From positions 1-64,000 of the forward strand of contig NZ_VRTY01000011.1 in the NCBI RefSeq assembly GCF_008017455.1: DNA of 64,000 nucleotides. The letters run 5' to 3'. This DNA comes from Pontibacter qinzhouensis (GTDB lineage: Bacteria > Bacteroidota > Bacteroidia > Cytophagales > Hymenobacteraceae). Position 1 is the stretch's first letter. Every line of letters starts with the position of its first letter. The notes under the pieces are model-generated. The model was given only the letters and a program-made list of their open reading frames with translations. It searched no databases and was not told where the DNA came from. Both the position numbers and the translations under genes were made by a program. Below, one piece after another: positions 37,345-46,090 of this stretch.

Positions 37345-38240
37345 TGTACACACAGAAATCAAACCTGATATTGTCTTGTTTACTCATGACAAATAAAGCA
37401 ACAGAATACTTTAAGCTTTTAAAGTTCAGGTTAAGTTTTGTAGTTGCTTTTTCCAGTGCTATAGGCTTTATACTTGGCCGAATGGATAGCTCATTTCTAC
37501 AGGTGGGGCTGGTATTTTTGGCTGGCATGCTCGTAACGGGGGCTGCCAATATCATTAATCAAATACTGGAGAAAGATCTGGATAAGCATATGAAACGCAC
37601 AGCAAAGCGGCCATTGCCTACTGGTCGTTTATCTGTTTTGGAGTCTGCTGTATTCGGAACTCTTATCGGCGTGTCTGGTGTGGCAATTCTTTGGTTTGTT
37701 TTCAATCCTTTAGCAGCGCTTCTCTCTTTATTATCCCTTGTCCTTTACGGTTTTGTTTATACACCAATGAAGCGTATAAGTCCTATATGCGTATTTGTTG
37801 GGGCTATACCAGGTGGCATGCCACCACTTATTGGTTGGGCGGCAGCAACTGGTGTATTAGGAGTAGAAGCCTGGATTTTGTTTGGCATACAATTCACCTG
37901 GCAGTTCCCGCATTTCTGGGCGATCGCCTGGGTACTTGATGACGACTATAAAAAAGCCGGTTTTAAAATGTTGCCTATGTCTGGTGGTAAAAACCTCAAA
38001 ACAGCTATCCAGATTATGATATATACGCTTCTGTTAATTCCACTAAGCCTGTTGCCTCTACAGTTTGGTATGACAGGTGCTACCTCAGCCTTAGTAGCTG
38101 TAGTATGTGGCGTTCTTTTTCTTGCCCAAACATTTTATCTTATGCGCACCTGCTCTAAAAAAGCAGCCATGAGTATTATGTTCGGATCTTTTTTATATCT
38201 GCCTATCGTGCAGATAGCTTTTGTGTTGGATAAAGTGTAA
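37344..38240 (+). CDS. ctaB: Protohaem IX farnesyltransferase (haem O synthase)
   Basis: A 298-residue UbiA-type prenyltransferase with about nine helices that makes haem O from haem B. The prenyl-diphosphate site is NQILEKDLDKHMKRT (about 73-87), with Glu in place of the usual first Asp, and the second motif YTPMKRISPICVFVGAIPGG is intact. Two starts are possible: ATG 37344, coupled to the ctaA stop as TAATG, and ATG 37386 (MTNKATEYFKLLKFRLS), whose N-terminus better matches the family. I list the coupled start. Confidence 0.9.
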   Translation: MYTQKSNLILSCLLMTNKATEYFKLLKFRLSFVVAFSSAIGFILGRMDSSFLQVGLVFLAGMLVTGAANIINQILEKDLDKHMKRTAKRPLPTGRLSVLESAVFGTLIGVSGVAILWFVFNPLAALLSLLSLVLYGFVYTPMKRISPICVFVGAIPGGMPPLIGWAAATGVLGVEAWILFGIQFTWQFPHFWAIAWVLDDDYKKAGFKMLPMSGGKNLKTAIQIMIYTLLLIPLSLLPLQFGMTGATSALVAVVCGVLFLAQTFYLMRTCSKKAAMSIMFGSFLYLPIVQIAFVLDKV

Positions 38241-38245
38241 TAGTA

Positions 38246-38833
38246 ATGATGGTAGCTAATAAATTAGATGAAGAAAATTCTCCGGCAGGGGTACATCCAC
38301 TAAAGTTTTCGCTTTGGTTGATTATTGTTAGTATTTTTATGATGTTTGCTGCCTTTACAAGCGCTTATATAGTTAGAAGATTTGAAGGCAATTGGTTAGA
38401 ATTTGAATTGCCAGCAGCTTTTCTTATCAATACAGTTATTATTCTGCTAAGCAGCGCCTCCATGCAATTGGCTCATAATGCAGCTAATAAAAATAACCTG
38501 CCAATGGTTAAAATTATGCTGTTGCTAACCATTGGTCTTGGAATAGCATTTTTATTTGGTCAGTTAAACGCTTGGGGAGAACTAGTTAACAATAAAGTGT
38601 TTTTTGGAGGTTCAGAAAGTAACCCTGCAGGATCATTTTTGTATGTACTAACGGGGGTACACGGTTTTCACCTTGTTACTGGTCTTATTTTCCTGTTAAT
38701 TGTTCTGGTGGCCAGCTTCAGGTTTAAAGTACATTCCAAAAGTATGCTGCAAATTCATTTATGTACCATCTATTGGCACTTTTTAGGTGGACTTTGGCTA
38801 TTTTTGTACATCTTTTTAAGAATTTATAATTAA
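38246..38833 (+). CDS. Cytochrome c oxidase subunit III, first of two
   Basis: A 195-residue subunit III/CyoC-like protein with five helices, starting MMVANKLDEENSPAGVHPLK (two adjacent ATGs). Family signatures are LTGVHGFHLVTGLIFLL and HLCTIYWHFLGGLWLFLYIF. It lies 5 bp after ctaB and 20 bp before a second, longer subunit III gene. Tandem subunit III genes are usual in this type of cluster in Bacteroidota. Subunit III stabilises the subunit I core. Confidence 0.9.
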   Translation: MMVANKLDEENSPAGVHPLKFSLWLIIVSIFMMFAAFTSAYIVRRFEGNWLEFELPAAFLINTVIILLSSASMQLAHNAANKNNLPMVKIMLLLTIGLGIAFLFGQLNAWGELVNNKVFFGGSESNPAGSFLYVLTGVHGFHLVTGLIFLLIVLVASFRFKVHSKSMLQIHLCTIYWHFLGGLWLFLYIFLRIYN

Positions 38834-38853
38834 CACGTTTTTATTATATCAAT

Positions 38854-39600
38854 ATGTCTACTTCAACTACGCTGGAAGCACCAAATTCAGGTACATGGGA
38901 CGGTGGCAACGAGCCATTAAAAGCGAGCTATGGAAAACTCATGATGTGGTTTTTCCTGCTGTCAGATGCCTTTACTTTTGGCGCTTTACTGATCGTTTAC
39001 GGTTTATCACGTCATAAGCACCTTCCTTACACCGGAGATCCTGATGCTTTCACGTTCTCAACTGAATGGTGGCCAATTCCTGAAAAGGTTTACAATGCTT
39101 TCCCTGGTTTACATGGAATGGATCTGCCTTTGGCATTCGTGGCCTTAATGACCATGATTCTGATCTTAAGCTCTGTAACCATGGTGCTGGCAGTTGAGGC
39201 GGGACATCGAATGGATAAAAACGATGTGCAGAAGTGGTTGTTATGGACGATCCTGTTTGGTAGCATCTTCCTGGGTTGCCAGGCGTGGGAGTGGGCGCAC
39301 TTTATCTCAGGCGATGATACTGGCATGGTATTATCTGACGGAACACAGATTTTCGGTGCTAACCTGACAGTGAACCAGTACGGACCTCCCTTGTTTGCAG
39401 ATCTGTTCTTCTTCATCACTGGCTTCCACGGCACGCACGTATTCTCTGGGGTAGTATTGCTGGTCATGATCTTTATTAATACGGTTAATGGTGTTTACCA
39501 TAAGCGTGGCCACTACGAAATGGTAGAAAAAGTTGGTTTATACTGGCACTTTGTAGACTTAGTGTGGGTATTTGTATTTACCTTCTTCTACTTAATTTAA
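38854..39600 (+). CDS. Cytochrome c oxidase subunit III, second of two
   Basis: A 248-residue subunit III with about six helices. Signatures: KLMMWFFLLSDAFTFGALLI, FFFITGFHGTHVFSGVVLL and the terminal GLYWHFVDLVWVFVFTFFYL, which is the conserved WHFVDxVW ending. It differs from the preceding subunit III by an inserted periplasmic loop (ISGDDTGMVLSDGTQIFGAN). A short GACC/GGTC hairpin occurs in the 67-bp gap before the next gene. Confidence 0.92.
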   Translation: MSTSTTLEAPNSGTWDGGNEPLKASYGKLMMWFFLLSDAFTFGALLIVYGLSRHKHLPYTGDPDAFTFSTEWWPIPEKVYNAFPGLHGMDLPLAFVALMTMILILSSVTMVLAVEAGHRMDKNDVQKWLLWTILFGSIFLGCQAWEWAHFISGDDTGMVLSDGTQIFGANLTVNQYGPPLFADLFFFITGFHGTHVFSGVVLLVMIFINTVNGVYHKRGHYEMVEKVGLYWHFVDLVWVFVFTFFYLI

Positions 39601-39667
39601 TTTTCGTACAACAATAAACTAAATAAATTGACCCTAAGGTCGTTTTAAAATATAGATACTGTAAGTT

Positions 39668-40015
39668 ATGGCAATGCATTCTGATCATTCACACGATTTT
39701 GACCATACCGCGGATATTCCAAAGCCGCAGACAAAGGTAATCTGGAAAACATTTTTCATATTGGTAGCTCTTACTGCCGTGGAGTTCTTGTTCGCCTTTA
39801 CCATGGATGCAGGTACACTCCGAAATGCAATCTTTATAGTGCTTACTATATTTAAAGCATTTTATATTGTAGCGGAGTTTATGCACTTAAAACACGAAAC
39901 AAAAGCTCTGATCTGGTCTGTGCTTATTCCGATGGCACTCGTTGTATGGCTAATGGTAGCACTTATTTCAGAAGGAAGTTACTACTTCGACTCTGTTGAA
40001 AATTACTTTAATTAA
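39668..40015 (+). CDS. Cytochrome c oxidase subunit IV family protein
   Basis: A 115-residue protein with three helices (about 22-42, 50-68, 78-98) of the prokaryotic subunit IV type (FLFAFTMDAGTLRNAIFIVL, AEFMHLKHETK). The N-terminus is His/Asp-rich (MHSDHSHDFDHT), like those of CoxA and ActF. It is small, membrane embedded and probably structural. It lies 8 bp before the SCO gene. Confidence 0.87.
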   Translation: MAMHSDHSHDFDHTADIPKPQTKVIWKTFFILVALTAVEFLFAFTMDAGTLRNAIFIVLTIFKAFYIVAEFMHLKHETKALIWSVLIPMALVVWLMVALISEGSYYFDSVENYFN

Positions 40016-40023
40016 TTTATAAG

Positions 40024-40692
40024 ATGAAACCTGCAAAGGCACTAATGTTAGGTCTCCTACTGTTAGTGCCTATTCTTATTTTCCTGTTTATAGGTACCTT
40101 CGGGGAACACCATTTTACGTTGAAGCATTACTTTCCGGAAACGGATAGCCGAGGTGAGATTATGTTAACGGAATCTGGTGATACTGTTTTTAAGCAGATA
40201 CCGCCATTCGCCCTTACTTCTCAGGAAGGTAAAACCGTTACAGGCAACGATCTGGAAGGTAACCTTTACGTGGTGAATTTCTTTTTCGCGTCTTGCCCTG
40301 ATGTCTGCAAAAAAATGTCGTCGCAGCTAACACGTGTGCAGGAAAAATTTCAGAAATCGCCTGATGTGAAACTTGTTTCTATCTCCATTAATCCGGAACA
40401 TGATACCCCAGAGGTGCTGCAGCAGTATGCCGATATGTACGGGGCAGACCCTGCTAAATGGTATTTTTTGACCGGAAATAGAAAGGAGATTTACACACTT
40501 GCTGAAAAAGGGTTCTATTTACCAGTGCAACAAGTGGCCGGCCAGCAGGATTTTATTCATAGCGAAAGATTTTTGCTGGTTGACAAGAACAGGAGAGTTC
40601 GGGGCATCTACGATGGCACCGACAGAGAAGATGTAGACAGGTTGATGTTAGAAATAAACGTTCTGCTGGATGAATACAGTAAAAACAAATAA
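40024..40692 (+). CDS. SCO family copper chaperone
   Basis: A 222-residue protein with one N-terminal membrane anchor (about 5-25) and a thioredoxin-like domain. Copper-binding residues are in FFFASCPDVCKKMSSQL (CPDVC, about 91-95) and the conserved His in DFIHSERFLLVD (about 180). SCO proteins deliver copper to, or reduce, the CuA site of subunit II, fitting its place in the operon. Its last 23 bp overlap the DUF420 gene. Confidence 0.93.
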   Translation: MKPAKALMLGLLLLVPILIFLFIGTFGEHHFTLKHYFPETDSRGEIMLTESGDTVFKQIPPFALTSQEGKTVTGNDLEGNLYVVNFFFASCPDVCKKMSSQLTRVQEKFQKSPDVKLVSISINPEHDTPEVLQQYADMYGADPAKWYFLTGNRKEIYTLAEKGFYLPVQQVAGQQDFIHSERFLLVDKNRRVRGIYDGTDREDVDRLMLEINVLLDEYSKNK

Positions 40693-41230
40693 TCAGAGTG
40701 CTCAGAAAGACAGAAAGTTTTTGATAGTGATTGCTGTTCTGTCGGTGGCAATTCCGGTGGTGGTGGCCATGCTATTTTTTATGCCGAAAGCAGGCTCTAC
40801 AGTAGATGTTTCTTTTCTTCCGGCTTTTCATGCTATTCTGAACTCACTTACAGCCGTAGCACTTGTTATTGGCTATATAAACATAAAACGCGGCAATACT
40901 AAGAACCACAGGGCCGCTATGCTCACGGCATTTGGTCTTTCTTCTGTTTTTCTGGTTTCGTATGTTACCTATCATTTCCTGGGTGAGCGTACTATTTACG
41001 GGGGTGATGGTTTCCTGAAAATGTTTTACTACTTCATTCTCCTGACGCACATCGTACTCGCCGTCGTTATCGTGCCATTGGTGCTGCTCTCGGTTTATTT
41101 TGGAATTACAGATCAGCGCCTGAAGCACCGTCGTATTTCCCGCTGGACCTTCCCGATTTGGTTGTATGTGGCTGTAACAGGTGTGCTGGTTTACCTGCTG
41201 ATCTCACCTTATTATAATGTAACCAACTAA
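40670..41230 (+). CDS. DUF420 membrane protein
   Basis: A 186-residue protein with five helices. DUF420/CtaM-like features include FLPAFHAILNSLTAVALVIG, KNHRAAMLTAFGLSSVFLVS and FYYFILLTHIVLAVVIVPL; the conserved His residues (FHAILN, YHFLG, LTHI) may bind metal or haem. Relatives in other phyla are assembly factors for haem-copper oxidases, which fits the context (inference). It overlaps the SCO gene by 23 bp and ends the respiratory operon. Confidence 0.88.
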   Translation: MNTVKTNNQSAQKDRKFLIVIAVLSVAIPVVVAMLFFMPKAGSTVDVSFLPAFHAILNSLTAVALVIGYINIKRGNTKNHRAAMLTAFGLSSVFLVSYVTYHFLGERTIYGGDGFLKMFYYFILLTHIVLAVVIVPLVLLSVYFGITDQRLKHRRISRWTFPIWLYVAVTGVLVYLLISPYYNVTN

Positions 41231-41280
41231 AACATAATCAGGCATTTTGTTATTCTAAAGTAATAGCAAATAGATACACC

Positions 41281-41338
41281 TAATTATTTAAATGAAATAG
41301 CCCTTCCAAAGCTAATTCTGAGATTTTTTGTCAAGGGT
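41281..41338 (+). repeat. 58-bp intergenic element, copy 10
   Basis: Head AATTATTTAAATGAAA from 41282, core GCCCTTCCAAAGC, tail CAAGGGT at 41332-41338. Its head end lies about 50 bp after the last stop codon of the respiratory operon and it is the only hairpin candidate there. Confidence 0.88.
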
Positions 41339-41472
41339 ACGATTCACATGTAAGGGAGAAAATTTAAACGGGAAGCTGAGATTAACTTTGTAACTAAGGA
41401 ATAGAATCTTTAAAAGCAATTTGGACAGTTAAATAATTTACCTGAAACTTTATTCGTACTCACCTTACGTTA

Positions 41473-41530
41473 GACCTTGAGGTGAAATACCCAAAAATCT
41501 TTTGGAAGGCCTTTTTCATTAGAATAATTC
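41473..41530 (-). repeat. 58-bp intergenic element, copy 11
   Basis: Reverse-oriented copy: degenerate tail GACCTTG at 41473-41479 and head AATAATTC ending at 41530. The minus-strand core is GGCCTTCCAAAAG. It lies 145 bp upstream of the CAMCR-protein gene. Confidence 0.82.
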
Positions 41531-41674
41531 ATCAATACCTAAACAGATAAACTAAATAGCTTCAACAGCTGTTGAGTTAACTGACAGTATCAGATCGAAA
41601 CAATAATCGTAAAAATTAGAAGGCTTGTACCATAATACGTACGTCTTTTCATAAACTAATAATTGCACCATAAA

Positions 41675-41941
41675 ATGAAGATATCAAAACAGATTCAAAA
41701 GGTATGGCTGCTTCTTAGCTTCATGTTTGTTTTAACCATGGTTTCTACTACGGCTTACAGTCAGTGTGCTATGTGTAGAGCTACAGTTGAGTCTAATGTT
41801 GGTACTGGCAGTACAGATTCTGATTCTGATGTGGGATCTGGCTTGAACACCGGCATTTTGTACCTCATGATTATTCCTTACGTGCTGGTTGGTACGGTAG
41901 GCCTGCTCTGGTATAAGAGCAGCCGTAAAAAGAATGCCTGA
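41675..41941 (+). CDS. Small membrane protein with CAMCR motif
   Basis: An 88-residue protein with start ATG 41675 (a TTG four codons earlier is unlikely). It has a signal-like N-terminus (about 10-30), then SQCAMCRATVESN and a second helix (about 58-78) ending in basic residues (KSSRKKN). The two cysteines of CAMC form a CxxC pair just after the cleavage site. Similar small proteins near oxidase or DUF983 genes are common in Bacteroidota (recalled, not checked), but the function is unknown. It overlaps the DUF983 gene by 8 bp. Confidence 0.75.
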   Translation: MKISKQIQKVWLLLSFMFVLTMVSTTAYSQCAMCRATVESNVGTGSTDSDSDVGSGLNTGILYLMIIPYVLVGTVGLLWYKSSRKKNA

Positions 41942-42318
41942 ACCGGCAGAGGCAGAAGCCATATTGGCTAGTAAATGTCCGAGGTGCCGAAAGAGGCAGG
42001 TTTTTTAGCTCTTACAACCTGGGCAGGTACTACAGTATGCACAAGCATTGCCCTATCTGTGGTTTCTTCTACGAAGTCGAGATTGGATTCTTCTGGGGAG
42101 TGCTGTACATCAGTTGCTTTATGTCGGTAGGAATTGTGCTGCCGGTAGGTGTTTTGTTGTACTACCTGGCCGGCGACCCGCCAACCTGGGTTTATTTAGC
42201 AATGGTTGCCTCCTTCATTTTTGTTTTCACACCTTTTTTATTCAGATACGCCCGTATTCTGATGCTTCACTTTTTTTCTGGCACCAAATTAGATCCGACT
42301 TATAGCGACAAGCACTGA
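41934..42318 (+). pseudogene. DUF983 membrane protein, interrupted by a one-base frameshift
   Basis: The frame from ATG 41934 reads MPEPAEAEAILASKCPRCRK and then RQVF before a TAG. One base out of frame, starting inside the run of six T's at 42001-42006, the protein continues SSYNLGRYYSMHKHCPICGF and on through two helices to the stop at 42318. DUF983 proteins have exactly this two-CxxC arrangement (CPRC and CPIC), so both parts belong to one gene of about 127 residues. The lesion may be a real mutation, a slippage site read at low frequency, or a sequencing error in the homopolymer. The downstream part could start alone at ATG 42037. Confidence 0.8.
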
Positions 42319-42382
42319 TTTCTTCTGAAAGAATGGTGCTTCTGTGTCGTTTTGCTTATTTTCGTAGATAAACTCATCTGCT

Positions 42383-45300
42383 TTGAATCGGAAGGTTACG
42401 CCAATTCTTTTTTTACTTCTTGCGCTGCTATGCTTTTTAGCCTCTGCTGCCCTGCATTTTAATTTGCTAACATCTAAGCCTGCCGGTAATTACGCCAGCA
42501 TTGTAGGCAACATAAACAACCTGGTAGAAGAGAGCATTGCCGATGCTAACCGAGATGCCTCTCTTATAGAAGCGCAACTAGAGCAGCACGACTTGTCTTT
42601 TTCGCAATTGCTGCACCGTACTAAGTTTCCTACCTTTATTTACAGCCAGGATCGATTGGTTTTCTGGTCCGATCACAGCATAATTCCGGACCTTGATTAT
42701 CCGCCTAAAACCATGCGGCCCACTACAGTGCGCAACGCATACGGCGCTTTTCTGGTTGTTCCGCACAAAGTGCAGTACTACGATGTGTTGGTGTACATTC
42801 CGCTGCAGATAGACTATCGCATCAGCAACAGTTATCTGTCCTCGGGGCTTCAGAAAAGTATATTTGGTAATATTGCTGCAGCATTGGTGTTAGAGCCCGT
42901 AGCACACCTGCACCACATTACCACCTCCGATGGTCAGTTTTTGTTTGCGCTCGATTTTGGTGTAGCCAAAGCCGAAGCCGGTACCGGGTCGCTGGTGTTT
43001 CTGCTGTTTGCAGCCGGCATAGTCTTCTTTGTTCTGTTCGCAGTTTACCGCAGCAGGATCTTATTTCGGAAGGGCAAACACAACGAAGGTGTATTTCAGC
43101 TGCTGGGCTTTCTGGTACTGTTCCGGGTGCTGCTGCTGGTGCTTAATCTCCCCTTTAGCCTGGTAGAAATAGAATTATTCGATCCGCGTGTGTATGCCGC
43201 CTCGTTCTGGTCTCCTTCTGTAGGCGATATGGCCATGAACATGCTGTTGCTGGCCCTAATTGCATGGGCAGCGGCTTATTTATACAAAAAGAATGAAGTA
43301 ACCAACCAGTTGTTCGTGCTGCCCAAACGGCAAGTGAGGCAATTGCTGGTAGGTTGCTTTTTAGCGTTATTTGTGTTGCTGGTGGTGCTTTACCAGTTCT
43401 ACTACGGCATTTACCACAACTCGCCACTGGTGCTCGATATCAGCCAGTCGCTTGATCTCACAAAATACAAGATCATTATTTATAGTATCATGTTTGTGCA
43501 CACGGCTTCGCTGTGTGTGTTCACGTTTATACTGGCTACTGTGGTTTCGGTGCTGTTGCAGCAGGAGGAGAAGGCATGGACCTATAAAGTATTTGGCAGC
43601 ATTGCCTTTGTTCTCCTGATTCTGTCGTCGTGGCTCACGCCGCACCTTAGCGGCCTGGCGTTTACAGGTGTCCTCTTCTGGGTCCTGATGGTGGTGTCGG
43701 CGCAGTACAAGCATGCTGTTAGTTTTCCGTATCGCAGTTACCTGTTCGTTTTCCTGATTGTAGCCATAAGTGCCTTAACCGGCGCTACTGCTATTTATAC
43801 ACATTATCAGAATGAGCTGATGGAGTATAAGCAGAAATTCGGGCGTACTATTCTGGAAGAGAATGATGTTTTAGGGGAGTACCTGCTGGAAGACGTAGCA
43901 GCCAAAATAGCAGCCGACCCGCTTATTCAGTTTAAGTTAAAGGGACCTTACGTAGATCCTTACTTTATCAGAAGGAAAATATCGAAGCACCTCCCTGATT
44001 ATTTCGATAAATACGAGACCAATGTGTTGCTCTTCGACAGCGATGGACTGGCACTCGAAAGTGCCGATAGCGCCGTGCCGACGCTACAGGAACTCATGGC
44101 CCGGTATAACACTCCCCAAACCAGAACAGAGCATAAGAACCTGTTCCTGGTGCGGGAGCCAACTAAATTTAATACCCGCACTTACCTGCAGGTTATTCCC
44201 GTTCAGATAAATAACTGGCAACGGGGCACCATTATTCTGCAACTAAGCCTCAAGAAGCTGCTGCCCAACAGTGTGGTGCCGGAGCTGCTGGTAGACCAGA
44301 AACACAACCAGCCTTTCCGGGCCGACATGCTGAGTTATGCTTTGTACGACGGTGGCAAGCTAAGCTACAGTGAGGGCGAATACGATTATGCCACCAACTT
44401 TAACAAATCGCTTGTTAACAGGAGTGAGTTCTACAGAAAAGGTACGACCAGCGAAGGCTACCATCATGTAGGCATCCGGAACGATAAGGCGCAGGAGCAG
44501 ATTCTGGTTATCACGACAGAGCAGTACGGCGGGCGCGAGCTGCTGTCTAACTTTTCTTTTCTATTCCTGTTTTTTACGGGCGGCGTAATTATCTGCGTGT
44601 TTATTGGCTTGTTGCTCCAACGCCATAGCTTTAAAGCCTATAGCCCCAATTTCAGTACTAAAATCCAGATTTTCCTGAACTTTGGCATTCTGTTGCCTTT
44701 GCTGCTGGTGAGCCTGGTTACGGCCAGCCTGGTAACCGCCTCTTACCGCAAAGACCTGATGCGCTCTTATGAGCAGCGTGGGGAGTCTATTCAGGAGAAC
44801 CTGAGGAGGGTTATAAAGAGGGACCTGATGTCGCAGAAAAACTGGCTGTTGCGGCATGTAACGGAGGTAGCTGCCATATCGGAGGCAGATGTGAACGTGT
44901 ATAACCGCTATGGCCGGTTGTTGGTAACCAGCCAGCCACTTATTTTTGAAGCTGGTTTGCTCTCGCAGCTTATTAACCCGGAGGCGTTTGCTGCCATTTC
45001 GGAACGGCAGGCCCTGCGTGTGCTGTTAGATGAGCGAGCTGGCAACCTGACTTTTAACGCCGTTTACCTGCCGCTGCACGAAGGCGAGAACTCAGACCAG
45101 ATCGCAGGCTTTATCGGCATTCCGTTCTTTAACTCAGAGAAACAGCTCGACCTGAAACTGATTGAGCTGGTTACCACCATCATGAACATTTTTACCGTGA
45201 TGTTTATGATGTTTATCATTCTCACATTTTTTGCTTCGCGGGCACTAACTGTACCCTTGCGTATGTTGGCTAATAAGCTAAAGCAAACATCCCTGACCGG

Positions 45301-46090
45301 GAAAAACGAAATGCTTGCTTACGAAGGAGCCGATGAAATAGGAATGTTGGTACAAGAGTATAACCGGATGCTGCTGACACTGGAGCAGAACAAACTAGAG
45401 CTGGCCATGCGCGAGAAGGAAGCGGCATGGCGGGAAATGGCGCGCCAGGTGGCACACGAGATCAAGAACCCGCTAACGCCCATGAAGCTCTCGCTGCAGT
45501 ACCTGCAGAAAGCCATTGCTGAGAAAAAGCCAAATACCGAACAACTGATCGATAAGATTTCGCATACCCTTATTACTCAGATAAATATATTAAGCGACAT
45601 TGCCACGTCGTTCTCTAATTTTACGTCGATGCCGGAGCCGAAGGTAGAACCTATGGATATGGCAGAAGCCTTGCGCAAAGCCGTAGACCTGCACCACGAT
45701 ACGGCGACAGCCTCCATTACGACAGCTATACCATCCGTTCCGGTTATAGTTCTGGCAGATGAAAGCCTGATGGTGAGATGCTTTAATAACCTGCTCCTGA
45801 ACGCTATTCAGGCAGTGCCTACAAGCCGAAAACCAAAGATAAATGTGTCGTTAGAAATAGACGCGACTGGTAAGGTGCTGATTTCGATACAAGACAATGG
45901 AAACGGCATTCCGGCTGATATCCGGAACAGGGTGTTTATTCCGAACTTCAGTACGAAGTATACAGGTTCGGGCATTGGACTGGCCGTAGCGAAAAAGGGA
46001 ATAGAAAATGCAGGCGGAAGTATCTGGTTTGAGACGGAGGAAGAGAAAGGCACTACATTTTTTATAGCATTACCCTTGGCGCAGCCATGA
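42383..46090 (+). CDS. Large membrane sensor histidine kinase, NtrY-like
   Basis: A 1235-residue kinase. The only plausible start is TTG 42383 (reading as MNRKVTPILFLLLALLCF), since an in-frame TAG lies six codons upstream and no ATG is close. It has an N-terminal helix, a periplasmic sensor part (about 30-190), a block of about eight helices (about 200-480), a second extracytoplasmic region, a further helix pair, HAMP (about 945-1000), HisKA with the phosphorylated His1025 in RQVAHEIKNPLTPMKLS, and HATPase with DNGNGIP and GSGIGLAVAKKG. No response regulator is adjacent. The SprA-like gene overlaps its stop (ATGA), so the two are translationally coupled. Confidence 0.88.
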   Translation: MNRKVTPILFLLLALLCFLASAALHFNLLTSKPAGNYASIVGNINNLVEESIADANRDASLIEAQLEQHDLSFSQLLHRTKFPTFIYSQDRLVFWSDHSIIPDLDYPPKTMRPTTVRNAYGAFLVVPHKVQYYDVLVYIPLQIDYRISNSYLSSGLQKSIFGNIAAALVLEPVAHLHHITTSDGQFLFALDFGVAKAEAGTGSLVFLLFAAGIVFFVLFAVYRSRILFRKGKHNEGVFQLLGFLVLFRVLLLVLNLPFSLVEIELFDPRVYAASFWSPSVGDMAMNMLLLALIAWAAAYLYKKNEVTNQLFVLPKRQVRQLLVGCFLALFVLLVVLYQFYYGIYHNSPLVLDISQSLDLTKYKIIIYSIMFVHTASLCVFTFILATVVSVLLQQEEKAWTYKVFGSIAFVLLILSSWLTPHLSGLAFTGVLFWVLMVVSAQYKHAVSFPYRSYLFVFLIVAISALTGATAIYTHYQNELMEYKQKFGRTILEENDVLGEYLLEDVAAKIAADPLIQFKLKGPYVDPYFIRRKISKHLPDYFDKYETNVLLFDSDGLALESADSAVPTLQELMARYNTPQTRTEHKNLFLVREPTKFNTRTYLQVIPVQINNWQRGTIILQLSLKKLLPNSVVPELLVDQKHNQPFRADMLSYALYDGGKLSYSEGEYDYATNFNKSLVNRSEFYRKGTTSEGYHHVGIRNDKAQEQILVITTEQYGGRELLSNFSFLFLFFTGGVIICVFIGLLLQRHSFKAYSPNFSTKIQIFLNFGILLPLLLVSLVTASLVTASYRKDLMRSYEQRGESIQENLRRVIKRDLMSQKNWLLRHVTEVAAISEADVNVYNRYGRLLVTSQPLIFEAGLLSQLINPEAFAAISERQALRVLLDERAGNLTFNAVYLPLHEGENSDQIAGFIGIPFFNSEKQLDLKLIELVTTIMNIFTVMFMMFIILTFFASRALTVPLRMLANKLKQTSLTGKNEMLAYEGADEIGMLVQEYNRMLLTLEQNKLELAMREKEAAWREMARQVAHEIKNPLTPMKLSLQYLQKAIAEKKPNTEQLIDKISHTLITQINILSDIATSFSNFTSMPEPKVEPMDMAEALRKAVDLHHDTATASITTAIPSVPVIVLADESLMVRCFNNLLLNAIQAVPTSRKPKINVSLEIDATGKVLISIQDNGNGIPADIRNRVFIPNFSTKYTGSGIGLAVAKKGIENAGGSIWFETEEEKGTTFFIALPLAQP

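Larger units (their letters stand above)
41231..41674. other. Gene-free stretch with a tail-to-tail pair of 58-bp elements
   Basis: It contains copy 10 (41281-41338, forward) and copy 11 (41473-41530, reverse), facing each other tail to tail about 135 bp apart. No other terminator was seen after the respiratory operon. There is no coding frame and no clear promoter for the gene at 41675. Confidence 0.55.

Noticed and set aside
42037-42318. A complete short DUF983 protein starting at MHKHCPICG.
   Set aside because: The upstream CPRC half in the adjacent frame matches the usual N-terminus too well to be chance, so the gene is better described as frameshifted.
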